Positions 49,323 to 57,969 of a DNA stretch of 64,000 nucleotides are shown here, one piece after another. The stretch lies in contig NZ_JAJALK010000004.1 of NCBI RefSeq assembly GCF_020523825.1, positions 372,001 through 436,000 on the forward strand, read 5' to 3'. Under the pieces are notes generated by a model. That model did no database searches, was not told the origin of the DNA, and worked only from the letters and a program-made list of their open reading frames with translations. Source of the stretch: Methylobacterium brachiatum (lineage in GTDB: Bacteria > Pseudomonadota > Alphaproteobacteria > Rhizobiales > Beijerinckiaceae). Made by a program: the position numbers and the translations under genes. How positions within the stretch are numbered: the stretch's first letter is position 1; each line of letters begins with the position of its first letter.

Positions 49323-50123
49323 CTACCAGACCAGGGCGGGCATCCGGTACAGGCGACCAACGCGGTCGCCAGGGGGCGTCGGCGTGTCAGTGCCGATATG
49401 CAAGGCTGAGAACCCGTGTGCGAGTGCTCCCAGGACGTCGAGCGCGTAGGTGTCTCCGACGCCCAATACGCGGCTTGGGTCGACGGCGCGATCCAGCATC
49501 GCTTCCGCCTGAGCGATGCCATTGCCGTAAATGAGGCCTCCCGGCTTGCCGGTCTCCACGACCACGCCGCCGATGTCGCGGTAGCGCCGGGCGACGAGGC
49601 CGGCAAACCGCAAACGTTTGTCGCCGACCACGAGGCTGGTGTCAGGGTTGGTGCAAAGCATCTGGAGGCCGCGCCTTAAGGCGACCGCGAGCACCAGGTC
49701 CAGGTTATGGTCCGTTTCGGGATACCCGGTGCACACGACGAATTCGGCGGTCTCCGGTTCAGCGAATGCGATGGCCAGCCCCTCGAAGAGGCACCGGTCG
49801 CGAAGCGGGCCGATATGCAGGACCGCTCGCCGGTCTTGGTCCTTAAGCAGGATTCGGGTGACGTCGGCGGCGGTGGCCACGCTGTCATAGGCAGGCGCGA
49901 CCCCTCGGGCGGCCAGAGACCCAAGGAGCCGGGTCCCGGGTTCCGGGGCGTTCGAAACGAGCACCACCGTCCCACCGCAGGCCCGGAACGCGGTCAGGGC
50001 TGCCGTAGCCGCGGGGAAAACTTGCCCTTCGTTGTGCAGGACGCCGAAGACGTCGCAGAGCAGGACGTCGTAGCGCCCGGTGAGTTCGCCGAGACCGGAG
50101 ATCGGCTCGGCCGTGTCAGCCAC
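49323..50123 (-). CDS. HAD superfamily class IIA hydrolase (TIGR01459-like)
   Basis: A 266 aa phosphatase-type protein. Motif I is [13 protein letters not shown], with nucleophile Asp24 but Phe in place of the usual second Asp. The motif II region is [13 protein letters not shown], then the class IIA cap. [37 protein letters not shown] and GTDTP complete the core. It begins at GTG 50123, 8 bp inside the radical SAM gene end, so the two are translationally coupled. The substrate is unknown. Position between the radical SAM gene and senC suggests dephosphorylation of a selenium- or sugar-containing intermediate. Confidence 0.83.
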   Translation of the reverse strand: MADTAEPISGLGELTGRYDVLLCDVFGVLHNEGQVFPAATAALTAFRACGGTVVLVSNAPEPGTRLLGSLAARGVAPAYDSVATAADVTRILLKDQDRRAVLHIGPLRDRCLFEGLAIAFAEPETAEFVVCTGYPETDHNLDLVLAVALRRGLQMLCTNPDTSLVVGDKRLRFAGLVARRYRDIGGVVVETGKPGGLIYGNGIAQAEAMLDRAVDPSRVLGVGDTYALDVLGALAHGFSALHIGTDTPTPPGDRVGRLYRMPALVW

Positions 50124-51153
50124 GGGCTTGGACGATGGTCGTGCAGGCGCTCTCAAGCTTCGGCAGGTCGCGGGTCGCCGCCATCGTGACTGCGAGCGGA
50201 CGATCCTCTCCCCGCACGATGGGACAATAAGGGTCCACCTCGTCGAGGCGATCCAGGAGGCGCCGCCGGCCGGCGCAGCCCCCGTGGCAGGACGCTTCGT
50301 GGATGCAGCCGCGACACGGCTCGGGCAGGGACCTGGCCGCCACGAAGGGCGCGGTGTCGAGGATGCCGGCACCGGCTTCGAGCAGCGTGTCGAGGCTCTG
50401 CCCGGCGCCCCAGTACACGCAGGGCTGCACCGTGGCGCGCGGTGTCACGCGCACGGTCCCGACCCCGCATCCACCCTTGCGCGCTGGCATTCCGGCCATG
50501 GCCCGGACGAGGGGCTCGCCGATGGCAATGACGTCGGTCTCGGCCAACAGGCGCTCGAACCCGCTCCAGTATTCCTCGTAGGTCAGGGCGAAGGCGTCGG
50601 TGCGCACGGCCTGGTAGACGTTGATGCGCAGCGGTGCGTCGAAGGCCTTGGCGATGGCAGCGATCTCGTGCAGGCGGTCGAAGTTGGTGCGCATCATGAC
50701 CGCGATGAAGGTGACGCCGACGCCGAGCCGTCTGCAGCGCGAGGCCTGCTCCATGACGAGGTCCCAGTTGCCGTCGCCCCGCTGCGCATCCTGCTCGGCT
50801 TTCGTCGGATAATCGATCGAGAACTCGATGTCGGCGAAAGCCTGCACGGCCGCATCGTCGATCATCGCGATGGAGTGGCCGTTCGAGGTGATGGTGAGCT
50901 TGATTGGCTCGGCCCGCAGCAGGTCGAGCAGGGCCGGGAACTGCGGATGCATCCCATTCTCGCCGGTGCCGAGATTGACCGACCGGACCGGCAAGCGGTC
51001 GAGGACCGCACGGACCTGCGTGGGACCCAGGCGGTCCACCCTGTCCGGATCGCGATAGCAGAAGCTGCAGGCGAGATTGCACTCGTTCGTCAGCCCCAGG
51101 CCTAGCGAGAAGGTGCGGACTGGATCGGGCGCGGGCATGGGCGTGGCTGTCAT
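50116..51153 (-). CDS. Radical SAM protein with C-terminal SPASM-like Cys cluster
   Basis: A 345 aa radical SAM enzyme. The 4Fe-4S site CxxxCxxC is at Cys25/29/32 (TNECNLACSFCYRD), followed by SVNLGTGENGMHPQFPAL and LTITSNGHSIAMIDD. The C-terminal region has cysteines for extra clusters: ARKGGCGVGTV, ATVQPCVYWG, and CRGCIHEASCHGGCAG. SPASM enzymes often modify peptides, but no precursor peptide is evident nearby. First gene of the operon ending in senC and the phosphorylase; divergent from the methyltransferase with 94 bp between. Confidence 0.87.
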   Translation of the reverse strand: MTATPMPAPDPVRTFSLGLGLTNECNLACSFCYRDPDRVDRLGPTQVRAVLDRLPVRSVNLGTGENGMHPQFPALLDLLRAEPIKLTITSNGHSIAMIDDAAVQAFADIEFSIDYPTKAEQDAQRGDGNWDLVMEQASRCRRLGVGVTFIAVMMRTNFDRLHEIAAIAKAFDAPLRINVYQAVRTDAFALTYEEYWSGFERLLAETDVIAIGEPLVRAMAGMPARKGGCGVGTVRVTPRATVQPCVYWGAGQSLDTLLEAGAGILDTAPFVAARSLPEPCRGCIHEASCHGGCAGRRRLLDRLDEVDPYCPIVRGEDRPLAVTMAATRDLPKLESACTTIVQARG

Positions 51154-51247
51154 TCGGTCCTGCCGATAACCGCGGACAAAGGGAGAAGGCGACCGCGAGA
51201 CACGCGGCCTGAAGGCTTATAAAGGGTTGTTCGCGCCAGAGGCCAGA

Positions 51248-52093
51248 ATGGTGACATCGAGCCTTCAACCCGACCAGCAGCCAGACCTATGGAGCGAGCA
51301 TGCCGACGCTTACGAGGCCGTCTTCGAGCCCCTGACCGACCGTTTCGCGCAAGCCGCCGTCGCCGCCCTTGGCCTGGCACCGGGCCAGCGCTGCCTCGAC
51401 GTGGCCGCGGGCGCCGGCGGCGCGGCCCTGATGGCCGCACGAGAAGGGGCCACCGTCCTGGCCATCGATGCGGCGCCGGGCATGGTGGACCGCATCCGAT
51501 TGCGAGCCATGAGGAGCGGGCTGCCGGTCGAGGCGGCATCGATGGATGCGCAGGCCCTCGCCCTGGATGACGGAAGCTTCGACGCAGCCCTATCAATCTT
51601 CGGCATCATCCTGTGTCCGGACCCGGTGCGTGCGCTCAAGGAGGCGGCCAGGTTGGTCCGGCCCGGCGGGAAAATCGCCATCGTGACCTGGACGGAGCCG
51701 CAGAACTACGAACTCATCACCCGGCTGCTGGCCGCCATCGCAGCGGTGCGCGGACCGCAGCCTTCCCTTCCGGGCACCCCGGCCCAGCTTCGCTTCAGCG
51801 ATGACGCCGCCTTCCGCACCCTGTTCGGGTCCGCGAGCTTGGAGGTGGATGGCATCACGCGGATCGAGGCCGCGCTCGAAGCGCCTTCGGCCCTCTGGCT
51901 CTCCGAGAGACTGGACTTCGCTCCGGGCATCGCGGCCTTGCTGGCGGCCCAGGGCGAGGATCGAGCGGCGGTCCTCGCACGCTTCGTCACGGACCTGGAG
52001 CGCGACCAGGGCCAGGGACCCGTCGCCCTGCGTGCCATAGCTTTCCTCGGTGTCGCCTGCGCCCCTCCGGTAAATTCGGCAACCCGCCCGTAA
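51248..52093 (+). CDS. Class I SAM-dependent methyltransferase
   Basis: A 281 aa methyltransferase of the UbiE/Methyltransf_11 type. Motif I is CLDVAAGAGGAALMAAREGA, the acidic end of strand 2 is VLAIDAAPGMVDRI, then MDAQALALDDGSFDAALSIFG and the post-motif VRPGGKIAIVTWTEPQNY. The C-terminal half is helical and not recognisable. It has no arsenite-type cysteine set. It is divergent from the radical SAM operon and heads the transporter genes, so a selenium metabolite is a possible but unproven substrate. ATG 51248 is chosen; TTG 51227 is an alternative. Confidence 0.8.
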   Translation: MVTSSLQPDQQPDLWSEHADAYEAVFEPLTDRFAQAAVAALGLAPGQRCLDVAAGAGGAALMAAREGATVLAIDAAPGMVDRIRLRAMRSGLPVEAASMDAQALALDDGSFDAALSIFGIILCPDPVRALKEAARLVRPGGKIAIVTWTEPQNYELITRLLAAIAAVRGPQPSLPGTPAQLRFSDDAAFRTLFGSASLEVDGITRIEAALEAPSALWLSERLDFAPGIAALLAAQGEDRAAVLARFVTDLERDQGQGPVALRAIAFLGVACAPPVNSATRP

Positions 52094-52251
52094 CCGCCGG
52101 ATCGGCACCGACGAACGCCCTCCGTGATTTGCGGCCAAGCTGATTGCGTGGCCTTATCGCACCGTCCGGAGCTGCCGGCGGTAGACCCGTATGTGCTACG
52201 CCAGGAATGAAGCTGCGCATTGGCTGCGGCGGATCAAGCAGGGATAGTTGG

Positions 52252-53139
52252 ATGCTCGGATTGAAGCAGATATGGCCGGTCCTCGCGACGGTCGGCTACG
52301 TCCTCGGCTGCGGTCCGGTTCAGGCGCAGGATAGAGAAATGCCCGTCTTCGTGTTCACGGGCATCCCCGATCAGGACGAAAGCCGTCTCGTCGAGCGCTT
52401 CGGCAAGGTCGCCGGTTATCTCGAAGGCAAGCTCGGCGTACCGGTCAAGTACATCCCGGTGAAGAACTATCCGGCGGCCGTCACGGCCTTCACGAACGGG
52501 CAGGTCCAGCTCGCCTGGTTCGGCGGGTTCACGGGCGTCCAGGCCCGCAAGGCGGTCCCCGGCTCGCAGGCAATCGCCCAGGGTGCCGAGGATGCCGCCT
52601 TCAAAACCTATTTCATCGCCAATACCAAGACGGGTCTCGTCAAATCCCAGGACTTTCCGAAGGATGTCGCCGGCAAGACGTTCAGCTTCGGTTCCCGCGC
52701 CTCGACCTCGGGCCGCCTGATGCCGGAGCACTTCATCCGGGAAGCGTTTCCCGGCAAGACGCCGGAGGAGATCTTCTCCCGCGTGGGATTCTCGGGCGAT
52801 CACAGCCGCACGATCCAACTCGTCCAGTCCGGCGCCTTCGAGGTCGGGGCGGTCGATTACTCGGTCTGGGATCTGGAAAGCAAGGCCGGCAAGGTCGAGG
52901 GCAAGGACGTCACAGTGATCTGGGAAAGCCCGACCTTCCCCGACTACCAGTGGACGGTGCGAGGCGATGTGGACAAGACCTACGGCGCCGGCTTCACCGA
53001 GACGCTGAAGCAGGCGCTTCTCGGCATCACCGACCCTGCCATCCTCGCGCCTTTCGCCCGAACGAAGTTCATCTCCGCGACGAACGCCGACTATGAACCC
53101 GTGGAACGCGTCGCGAAATCGACTGGGTTGCTAGATTGA
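52252..53139 (+). CDS. PhnD-like ABC transporter substrate-binding protein, putative selenium oxyanion binding
   Basis: A 295 aa periplasmic protein with a signal peptide (LKQIWPVLATVGYVLGCGPVQAQ). The mature part opens VFVFTGIPDQDESRLVERFG and continues VPVKYIPVKNYPAAVTAFTNG and QLAWFGGFTGVQARKAVPGS. This wording is characteristic, from memory, of the family annotated as putative selenate ABC transporter binding protein, a PhnD relative found near selenium genes. Phosphonate or phosphite binding is the alternative. ATG 52252 gives a clean signal peptide; ATG 52207 would add 15 residues. The ATPase follows 10 bp downstream. Confidence 0.82.
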   Translation: MLGLKQIWPVLATVGYVLGCGPVQAQDREMPVFVFTGIPDQDESRLVERFGKVAGYLEGKLGVPVKYIPVKNYPAAVTAFTNGQVQLAWFGGFTGVQARKAVPGSQAIAQGAEDAAFKTYFIANTKTGLVKSQDFPKDVAGKTFSFGSRASTSGRLMPEHFIREAFPGKTPEEIFSRVGFSGDHSRTIQLVQSGAFEVGAVDYSVWDLESKAGKVEGKDVTVIWESPTFPDYQWTVRGDVDKTYGAGFTETLKQALLGITDPAILAPFARTKFISATNADYEPVERVAKSTGLLD

Positions 53140-53149
53140 CGGCGCGCCA

Positions 53150-53818
53150 GTGACAACGCCCGCCATCGTCCTTGCCGATGCCCACGCGGCCTACGGCGGG
53201 ACCACCGTTCTTTCCGGGATCGACCTGACCATCCGGACCGGCGAACGCGTGGCGCTGATGGGACGGTCGGGGTCCGGCAAGTCTACGCTGCTCGCCCTCA
53301 TCCACGCGCAGGTCTCGCGTGACGCGGCGCTGATCCCACAAGCGAGTGCCCTCGTGCGCACGCTTTCGGTGTTCCACAACGTCTACATGGGCCGTCTCGA
53401 CCGGCGCTCGACCCTTCACAACCTGCGCACCCTAGCCTTTCCGGCCCGCGCGGACGTATCCGAGGTCGCCGAGGTGCTCGGGCGGGTCGGGATGGCCGAC
53501 GCCCTCCACGCCAAGGCGGGTGCGCTCTCCGGCGGCCAACAGCAGCGTGTCTCGGTTGCGCGCGCCCTCTACAACGGGCGGCCGATCCTGATCGGTGACG
53601 AGCCGGTCTCGGCACTGGACCAGGCGCAGGGCGGATCGGTTCTGGCCCGCCTCGCCGAGCGGCACGAGACACTGATCCTCGCGCTGCACGATATCGCGCT
53701 GGCCCTCGCCCATGCCGACCGCATCGTGGTGCTCGACGGCGGCCGCATCGTCCTCGACCGACCCACCCGCGACCTCGATGCGGATGCCCTCGCTCCGTTC
53801 TATCGGGCGGCTGCATGA
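53150..53818 (+). CDS. ABC transporter ATP-binding protein (PhnC-like)
   Basis: A 222 aa ABC ATPase starting at GTG 53150. Walker A is GRSGSGKST, the Q-loop AALIPQASALVRTLSVFHNV, the signature LSGGQQQRVSVARALYN, Walker B ILIGDEPVSALD, and the switch histidine is in ALHDIALALAHADR. The FHNVYMGRLDRRSTL segment is typical of PhnC-type ATPases. Its stop overlaps the permease ATG by 4 bp. It energises the binding protein/permease pair. Confidence 0.9.
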   Translation: MTTPAIVLADAHAAYGGTTVLSGIDLTIRTGERVALMGRSGSGKSTLLALIHAQVSRDAALIPQASALVRTLSVFHNVYMGRLDRRSTLHNLRTLAFPARADVSEVAEVLGRVGMADALHAKAGALSGGQQQRVSVARALYNGRPILIGDEPVSALDQAQGGSVLARLAERHETLILALHDIALALAHADRIVVLDGGRIVLDRPTRDLDADALAPFYRAAA

Positions 53819-55410
53819 GCGCGCGACTGGGCACCTTCGGCTACGGGGCCATCAGCCGCTTGTTCTTCGCCCTCGCGCTTGCGGCCTTGCTTGTGGCCGA
53901 CCTCGCCGTGACGAGCCTGCATCCGTGGGCGGATTTGCGGCGCCTGCTCGACGGTTTGGTTCGCCCGGATCTACTCTCAGTCGAAGTCTGGAGCGTCGTC
54001 TACACGGTCGCGTTCGCCGTGCTCGGCGTCGGCCTCGGCGCGGGCACCGGCTTCCTGCTGGCGATCCCGTTCGCGCGGTCGCGGTTCGTGCGGGTCGTCT
54101 GCACGGGCTTGCGGTCCGTGCACGAGCTGTTCTGGGCGTTGCTCCTGATGCAGGTCTTCGGCCTCTCGGCAACCACCGGCATCCTCGCCATCGCGCTGCC
54201 CTATGCCGGGATTTGCGCCAAGGTCTATTCCGAGATCATCGAGGAGGCCGACCTCGCCGCCTTGCGCGTTCTGCCGGACGGGACCGGCGCGCTCTCCGCC
54301 TTCGCCTACGCGCGCCTGCCCGACGTCGCCTCGGCCTTCCGAAACTACACGCTTTACCGTCTCGAATGCGCCATGCGCTCGACGCTGATCCTCGGCTTCA
54401 TCGGTCTGCCGACGATGGGATTTTACCTGGAATCGGCTTTCCGCCAGGGTCGCTACGCGGAGGCCGGCGCACTGCTCCTCGTCTTCTACGCGCTGATCGG
54501 CTCGCGCCGGCTCTGGGTTCGCACGGCGACGCTGCCATTCCTCGCGGTCGGAAGCTTCCTCGTCCTGCCCCAAACCGTGGGCTCGACGAACATCGGCGCG
54601 AGCCTCGTTCGCTTCTTCACCCATGACATCGTCCCTGCCCCCCTACGCGCGGCAAGCCTGCTCGATGTCGAGACATGGATGCGTCTCGGCCGGTGGTTCG
54701 GGCCGATCCTGACGCAGCAGATCCTGCCGGGCGCCGCGCAGACGCTGATCCTCTCGCAGATCGCCCTGGTCGCGACCGCCATCGGCGCGCTCCTGCTGTT
54801 TCCGCTCGTCTCTCGGCGATTTGCCGGGCCTATCGGCCATCCGCTCGGTCGCGTTATTCTCGTCGTCGTGCGCTCGACGCCGGAATACATGCTCGCCTAC
54901 GTGCTGCTCCAGGTCCTCGGCCCCTCGATGCTGCCGGCCATCCTGGCCCTCACCATCCACAACTCGGGCATCATCGGCTACCTCATGGGCCGTCACGCCG
55001 ATGCCCTGAGCTACCGTGCCGACGCGCCCTCGGGCCTCGACCTCTACGCCTACGAGACCGTGCCGCGGCTCTACGGGCAGTTCCTTGCCTACCTGCTGTA
55101 CCGCTGGGAGCTGATCCTGCGCGAGAGCGCGATCTTTGGCATCCTCGGTGTCACGACGCTCGGCTACTACGTGGACGCCGCGATCGCCGAGCTACGCCTC
55201 GATGTCGCCGTCGTGCTCATCGTCGCGACCGCCTTGATGGCCGCCGGGGTCGATGCCCTGTCACGGTTCCTTCGCAGGGCGCTGCGCATCAATGACCTGC
55301 CAACACGGCTCTCGACCGAGGGCAGCGATGTCGACCGGCGCTGCGACGGGCTAGGTGCCACCGCACCCCTCAAGGCGGAAGGGTGCCTTCCGGCACGCGG
55401 TTCGACGTAA
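53815..55410 (+). CDS. ABC transporter permease, two PhnE-like domains fused
   Basis: A 531 aa inner-membrane protein with two consecutive binding-protein-dependent permease domains. The first coupling region is AALRVLPDGTGALSAFAYARLPDVASAF with RLECAMRSTLILGFIGLPTMGFY. The second is ALSYRADAPSGLDLYAYETVPRLYGQF with RWELILRESAIFGILGVTTLGYY. Single PhnE proteins are about 270 aa, so this is a fused dimer that makes the whole pore. The ATG overlaps the ATPase stop (ATGA). Confidence 0.88.
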   Translation: MSARLGTFGYGAISRLFFALALAALLVADLAVTSLHPWADLRRLLDGLVRPDLLSVEVWSVVYTVAFAVLGVGLGAGTGFLLAIPFARSRFVRVVCTGLRSVHELFWALLLMQVFGLSATTGILAIALPYAGICAKVYSEIIEEADLAALRVLPDGTGALSAFAYARLPDVASAFRNYTLYRLECAMRSTLILGFIGLPTMGFYLESAFRQGRYAEAGALLLVFYALIGSRRLWVRTATLPFLAVGSFLVLPQTVGSTNIGASLVRFFTHDIVPAPLRAASLLDVETWMRLGRWFGPILTQQILPGAAQTLILSQIALVATAIGALLLFPLVSRRFAGPIGHPLGRVILVVVRSTPEYMLAYVLLQVLGPSMLPAILALTIHNSGIIGYLMGRHADALSYRADAPSGLDLYAYETVPRLYGQFLAYLLYRWELILRESAIFGILGVTTLGYYVDAAIAELRLDVAVVLIVATALMAAGVDALSRFLRRALRINDLPTRLSTEGSDVDRRCDGLGATAPLKAEGCLPARGST

Positions 55411-55484
55411 CGCGCGATGGACGGCCCGCGAACGAAGGGCATCTCCACGCATCGGCCTCCAACCCAGACAGAAGGAACAGCCCC

Positions 55485-56147
55485 ATGCGCACCGATCCGT
55501 TCTACGACACCTGGCTGTTCCTCAGCGGGCAGCACGGGGACCAGATGGCGTTGGGCGTCTGGCGGTGGCTCGTCGTCGCACTCTTCATCGGGCTGATCCT
55601 GACGAGCATCCTAATCGCAGCTCGGGAATGGGTTGCCGATCCACTTCAGCGCAACGGCCGGGACCTCACCATGTGGTTCCTGCGCTGCCTCGTCGGAGGG
55701 ATGTGGTTCCAGAACATGCTCTGGAAGCTGCCCTTCCTCTCGACCGAGAACGGTCTCTTCTATTGGACCGGCGAGGAAGTGAAGAACGCCGCCTTCCAGT
55801 GGCATCGCGACCTGGTCCAGCACGTGCTCCTGCCGCTGCCCAATTTTTACGTCCTCGACGTCCTGGTCTTCCTGACCGAGCTCGCCTTCGCGGTTTCGCT
55901 CATCCTGGGGCTTGGCGTGCGCGTCATCGGCGTGATCGGGGTCCTGTTCGTCGCGCAGCTCTGGCTCGGCCTCTACCTTCATCCCATGGAATGGCCCTGG
56001 ACCTACGTCTTCCTGGCGGGCCTCATGGGTCTGTTCAGCGTCTTCGGCGCTGGCCGCAGTCTCGGCCTCGACGGCGACCTGCGCCGACGCTACCCACCCG
56101 ACATGACAAACGGCGCCATCGGCGCGTTCGTGCGACTGGCGACCTGA
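55485..56147 (+). CDS. DoxX/DoxD-like membrane protein
   Basis: A 220 aa protein with about four or five membrane helices (WRWLVVALFIGLILTSILIA, WFLRCLVGGMWFQNMLWKL, VLDVLVFLTELAFAVSLILG, GVIGVLFVAQLWLGLYL). The RCLVGGMWFQN(M)LWKLPF segment resembles DoxX/TQO small subunits. ATG 55485 is preceded by GAAGGAAC. It lies 74 bp after the permease on the same strand and may be the last gene of the transporter unit. The role is unknown, possibly redox handling at the membrane. Confidence 0.65.
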   Translation: MRTDPFYDTWLFLSGQHGDQMALGVWRWLVVALFIGLILTSILIAAREWVADPLQRNGRDLTMWFLRCLVGGMWFQNMLWKLPFLSTENGLFYWTGEEVKNAAFQWHRDLVQHVLLPLPNFYVLDVLVFLTELAFAVSLILGLGVRVIGVIGVLFVAQLWLGLYLHPMEWPWTYVFLAGLMGLFSVFGAGRSLGLDGDLRRRYPPDMTNGAIGAFVRLAT

Positions 56148-56155
56148 GCACACCC

Positions 56156-56899
56156 TCACGTGCTTGCGGACCGCTCCCGCGAGAGTTCACGGGCCAACCG
56201 AAGGAACGTCGTGGCGATGACCCAGGCCGCCCGCATCGACACGCGCCAATCGCCCGAGACCTTCGAGACTCCGCCCCGTCGCGGCCGCTGGCCGACCGCA
56301 ACCTCCTCGCAGCGCAAGCCGCCGGCGGCGGCACGCATGAGCATTTCCAGATTCCAACCGTAGGTTTCGTCGCGCATCCCGAGCCGGTCCAGCGCGTCGC
56401 GGCGGATCGCACGGAAGGGCGACATGTCCGTGAAGCTTGCCCCGTAGGCGAGGTGCAGGAGCCCGCCGGCGAGGCGACCGGCCACGATCTGGGGCAGGCT
56501 CATCGCACCGGGCTCACGGTCACCGCGCACACGTGAACCGTGGACGAAATCGGCCCGGCCCGCACGGATCGGCCCGATCAAGAGCGGCGCCCGGTCGATC
56601 CGGTCGCTGCCATCGCCGTCGACGAAGAGGAGAATGCCGGCATCCGGACGCGCAACGGCGATGCCGGCCTGGATCGCCCGGCCGTAGCCGCGACGCCGCT
56701 CGGCGACGACCCTCGCGCCGGCAGCCTCCGCCAATTGGCAGGTCGCGTCCCGCGAGCCGCCATCGACGACGACGACCTCATCCGCTCCGTTCGCCAGCAG
56801 GCCGGCCACGACCTCGCCGATGGCGGCCTCCTCGTTCAGGCACGGGACGATGGCCGAGACCACCGCCATGTCTCGTTGCGGCCGGATCTGGCCGCTCAT
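56156..56899 (-). CDS. GT2 family glycosyltransferase (polyprenyl-phosphate sugar transferase-like)
   Basis: A 247 aa GT-A enzyme. It has VSAIVPCLNEEAAIGEVVAGL, EVVVVDGGSRDAT, the metal-binding VDGDGSDR, and the dolichyl/polyprenyl-phosphate transferase signature HGSRVRGDREPGAMSLPQ with TDMSPFRAIRRDALDRLGM, YGWNLEMLMRA and RRGGVSKVSGDWR. It lacks membrane anchors. ATG 56899 overlaps the radical SAM stop by 4 bp; last gene of a four-gene coupled operon. Confidence 0.88.
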   Translation of the reverse strand: MSGQIRPQRDMAVVSAIVPCLNEEAAIGEVVAGLLANGADEVVVVDGGSRDATCQLAEAAGARVVAERRRGYGRAIQAGIAVARPDAGILLFVDGDGSDRIDRAPLLIGPIRAGRADFVHGSRVRGDREPGAMSLPQIVAGRLAGGLLHLAYGASFTDMSPFRAIRRDALDRLGMRDETYGWNLEMLMRAAAGGLRCEEVAVGQRPRRGGVSKVSGDWRVSMRAAWVIATTFLRLARELSRERSAST

Positions 56900-57969
56900 A
56901 GGCTCCAGCGCATACCGCAGCTGCCGCAGGCCTGAGGCGGCTTGTCCGACAGGAGCGCTTCGCGGAAATCGACGTAGGCGGCGCCGTTCCAGATCTCGCG
57001 CAGGGACTGCTGGGTGGCGTCACCCAGTGTGTAATTTTCGTAGCCGCGCTGCGAGAAGGGGGCGATGCAGCACGGGAGCGCCCGGCCGTTGGCGGTGAAG
57101 TACATTACGTTCCACGGCCGTCGGCAGAGCGACCAGGGCGAGCCGTCGTCCTTACGCTTCAGGCTCATGCCGGGCTCGCTCGCCGCGCCCGACGCGGAGA
57201 AGGTGAGCCCGAGCTCTCGGGCGGTGGCCTCCGCCTCTTCGAGGATACCGGCTTCCTCACGGTCCATGCGCTCGTAGAGGGCCTGGTCGGGCCGGGCCAT
57301 ACCGATGGCCTCGTCCTCGAAGTAGACGAGGCGCTGAAGGTACACCTCCTTGACGCCGGTCTCGGCCGCGACCCGCACGAAGGCGGGAAGCTCGTGCAGG
57401 GTCTCCTTCAGGCCCGTGAGCCAAGCCGAGACGCGGGGTTTGGCATGGCCCTCCCGCTCCTGCATGGCTCGGAAGGCGCGGACGTTCTTGAGGATGCGTT
57501 CGAAGTAATCCTTGCCGCGGACCGCGAGGTAGGAGGCGCGGGTCGAGGCGTCGAGGGAAACGCGCAGCTCGTCGAGGCCGGCCTCGATTAGCGCGCGGCC
57601 GTTCTTCTCCGAGAGCACGGTGCCGTTGGTGTTGAAGAGGACGTAGGTGCCGCGATCCTTGAGATAGCGGACCATCCGCGGCAGGTTTTTGACCAGCATC
57701 GGCTCGCCGACCCCGTGGAGGACCGCGCGCGCTAAGTTGGGGACCTGGTCGACGATGGACGTGAACAGCTCCCAGCTCATGTCGGCGGGGGGCTCCAGCT
57801 CCACGTAGGTGCGCGGGCAGGTCGTGCAGAGGAGATTGCAGCGGTTTGTCACTTCCAGGTAGAGACAGACCGGCGGCCGCTCGGCCTCCCGGCTCACCGC
57901 CTCAGGCGCGGCCTCGTGGTAGCGACGGGGATCGAGGGCTAGCAGGATGCCTTGCGTGGCAGCGGTCAT
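56896..57969 (-). CDS. Radical SAM protein with SPASM domain
   Basis: A 357 aa enzyme with CxxxCxxC at Cys44/48/51 (TNRCNLLCTTCPRTY), then LHGVGEPMLVKNLP, LFNTNGTVLSEKNG and ELRVSLDASTRASY. A C-terminal SPASM region has CRRPWNVMYFTANGRALPCC and a final ACGSCGM. GVGEPML and the SPASM pattern resemble enzymes acting on carbohydrate or small-molecule substrates as well as peptides. It is coupled at both ends by ATGA overlaps to the membrane transferase upstream and GT2 downstream, so it probably works on the same product. Confidence 0.87.
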   Translation of the reverse strand: MTAATQGILLALDPRRYHEAAPEAVSREAERPPVCLYLEVTNRCNLLCTTCPRTYVELEPPADMSWELFTSIVDQVPNLARAVLHGVGEPMLVKNLPRMVRYLKDRGTYVLFNTNGTVLSEKNGRALIEAGLDELRVSLDASTRASYLAVRGKDYFERILKNVRAFRAMQEREGHAKPRVSAWLTGLKETLHELPAFVRVAAETGVKEVYLQRLVYFEDEAIGMARPDQALYERMDREEAGILEEAEATARELGLTFSASGAASEPGMSLKRKDDGSPWSLCRRPWNVMYFTANGRALPCCIAPFSQRGYENYTLGDATQQSLREIWNGAAYVDFREALLSDKPPQACGSCGMRWSL

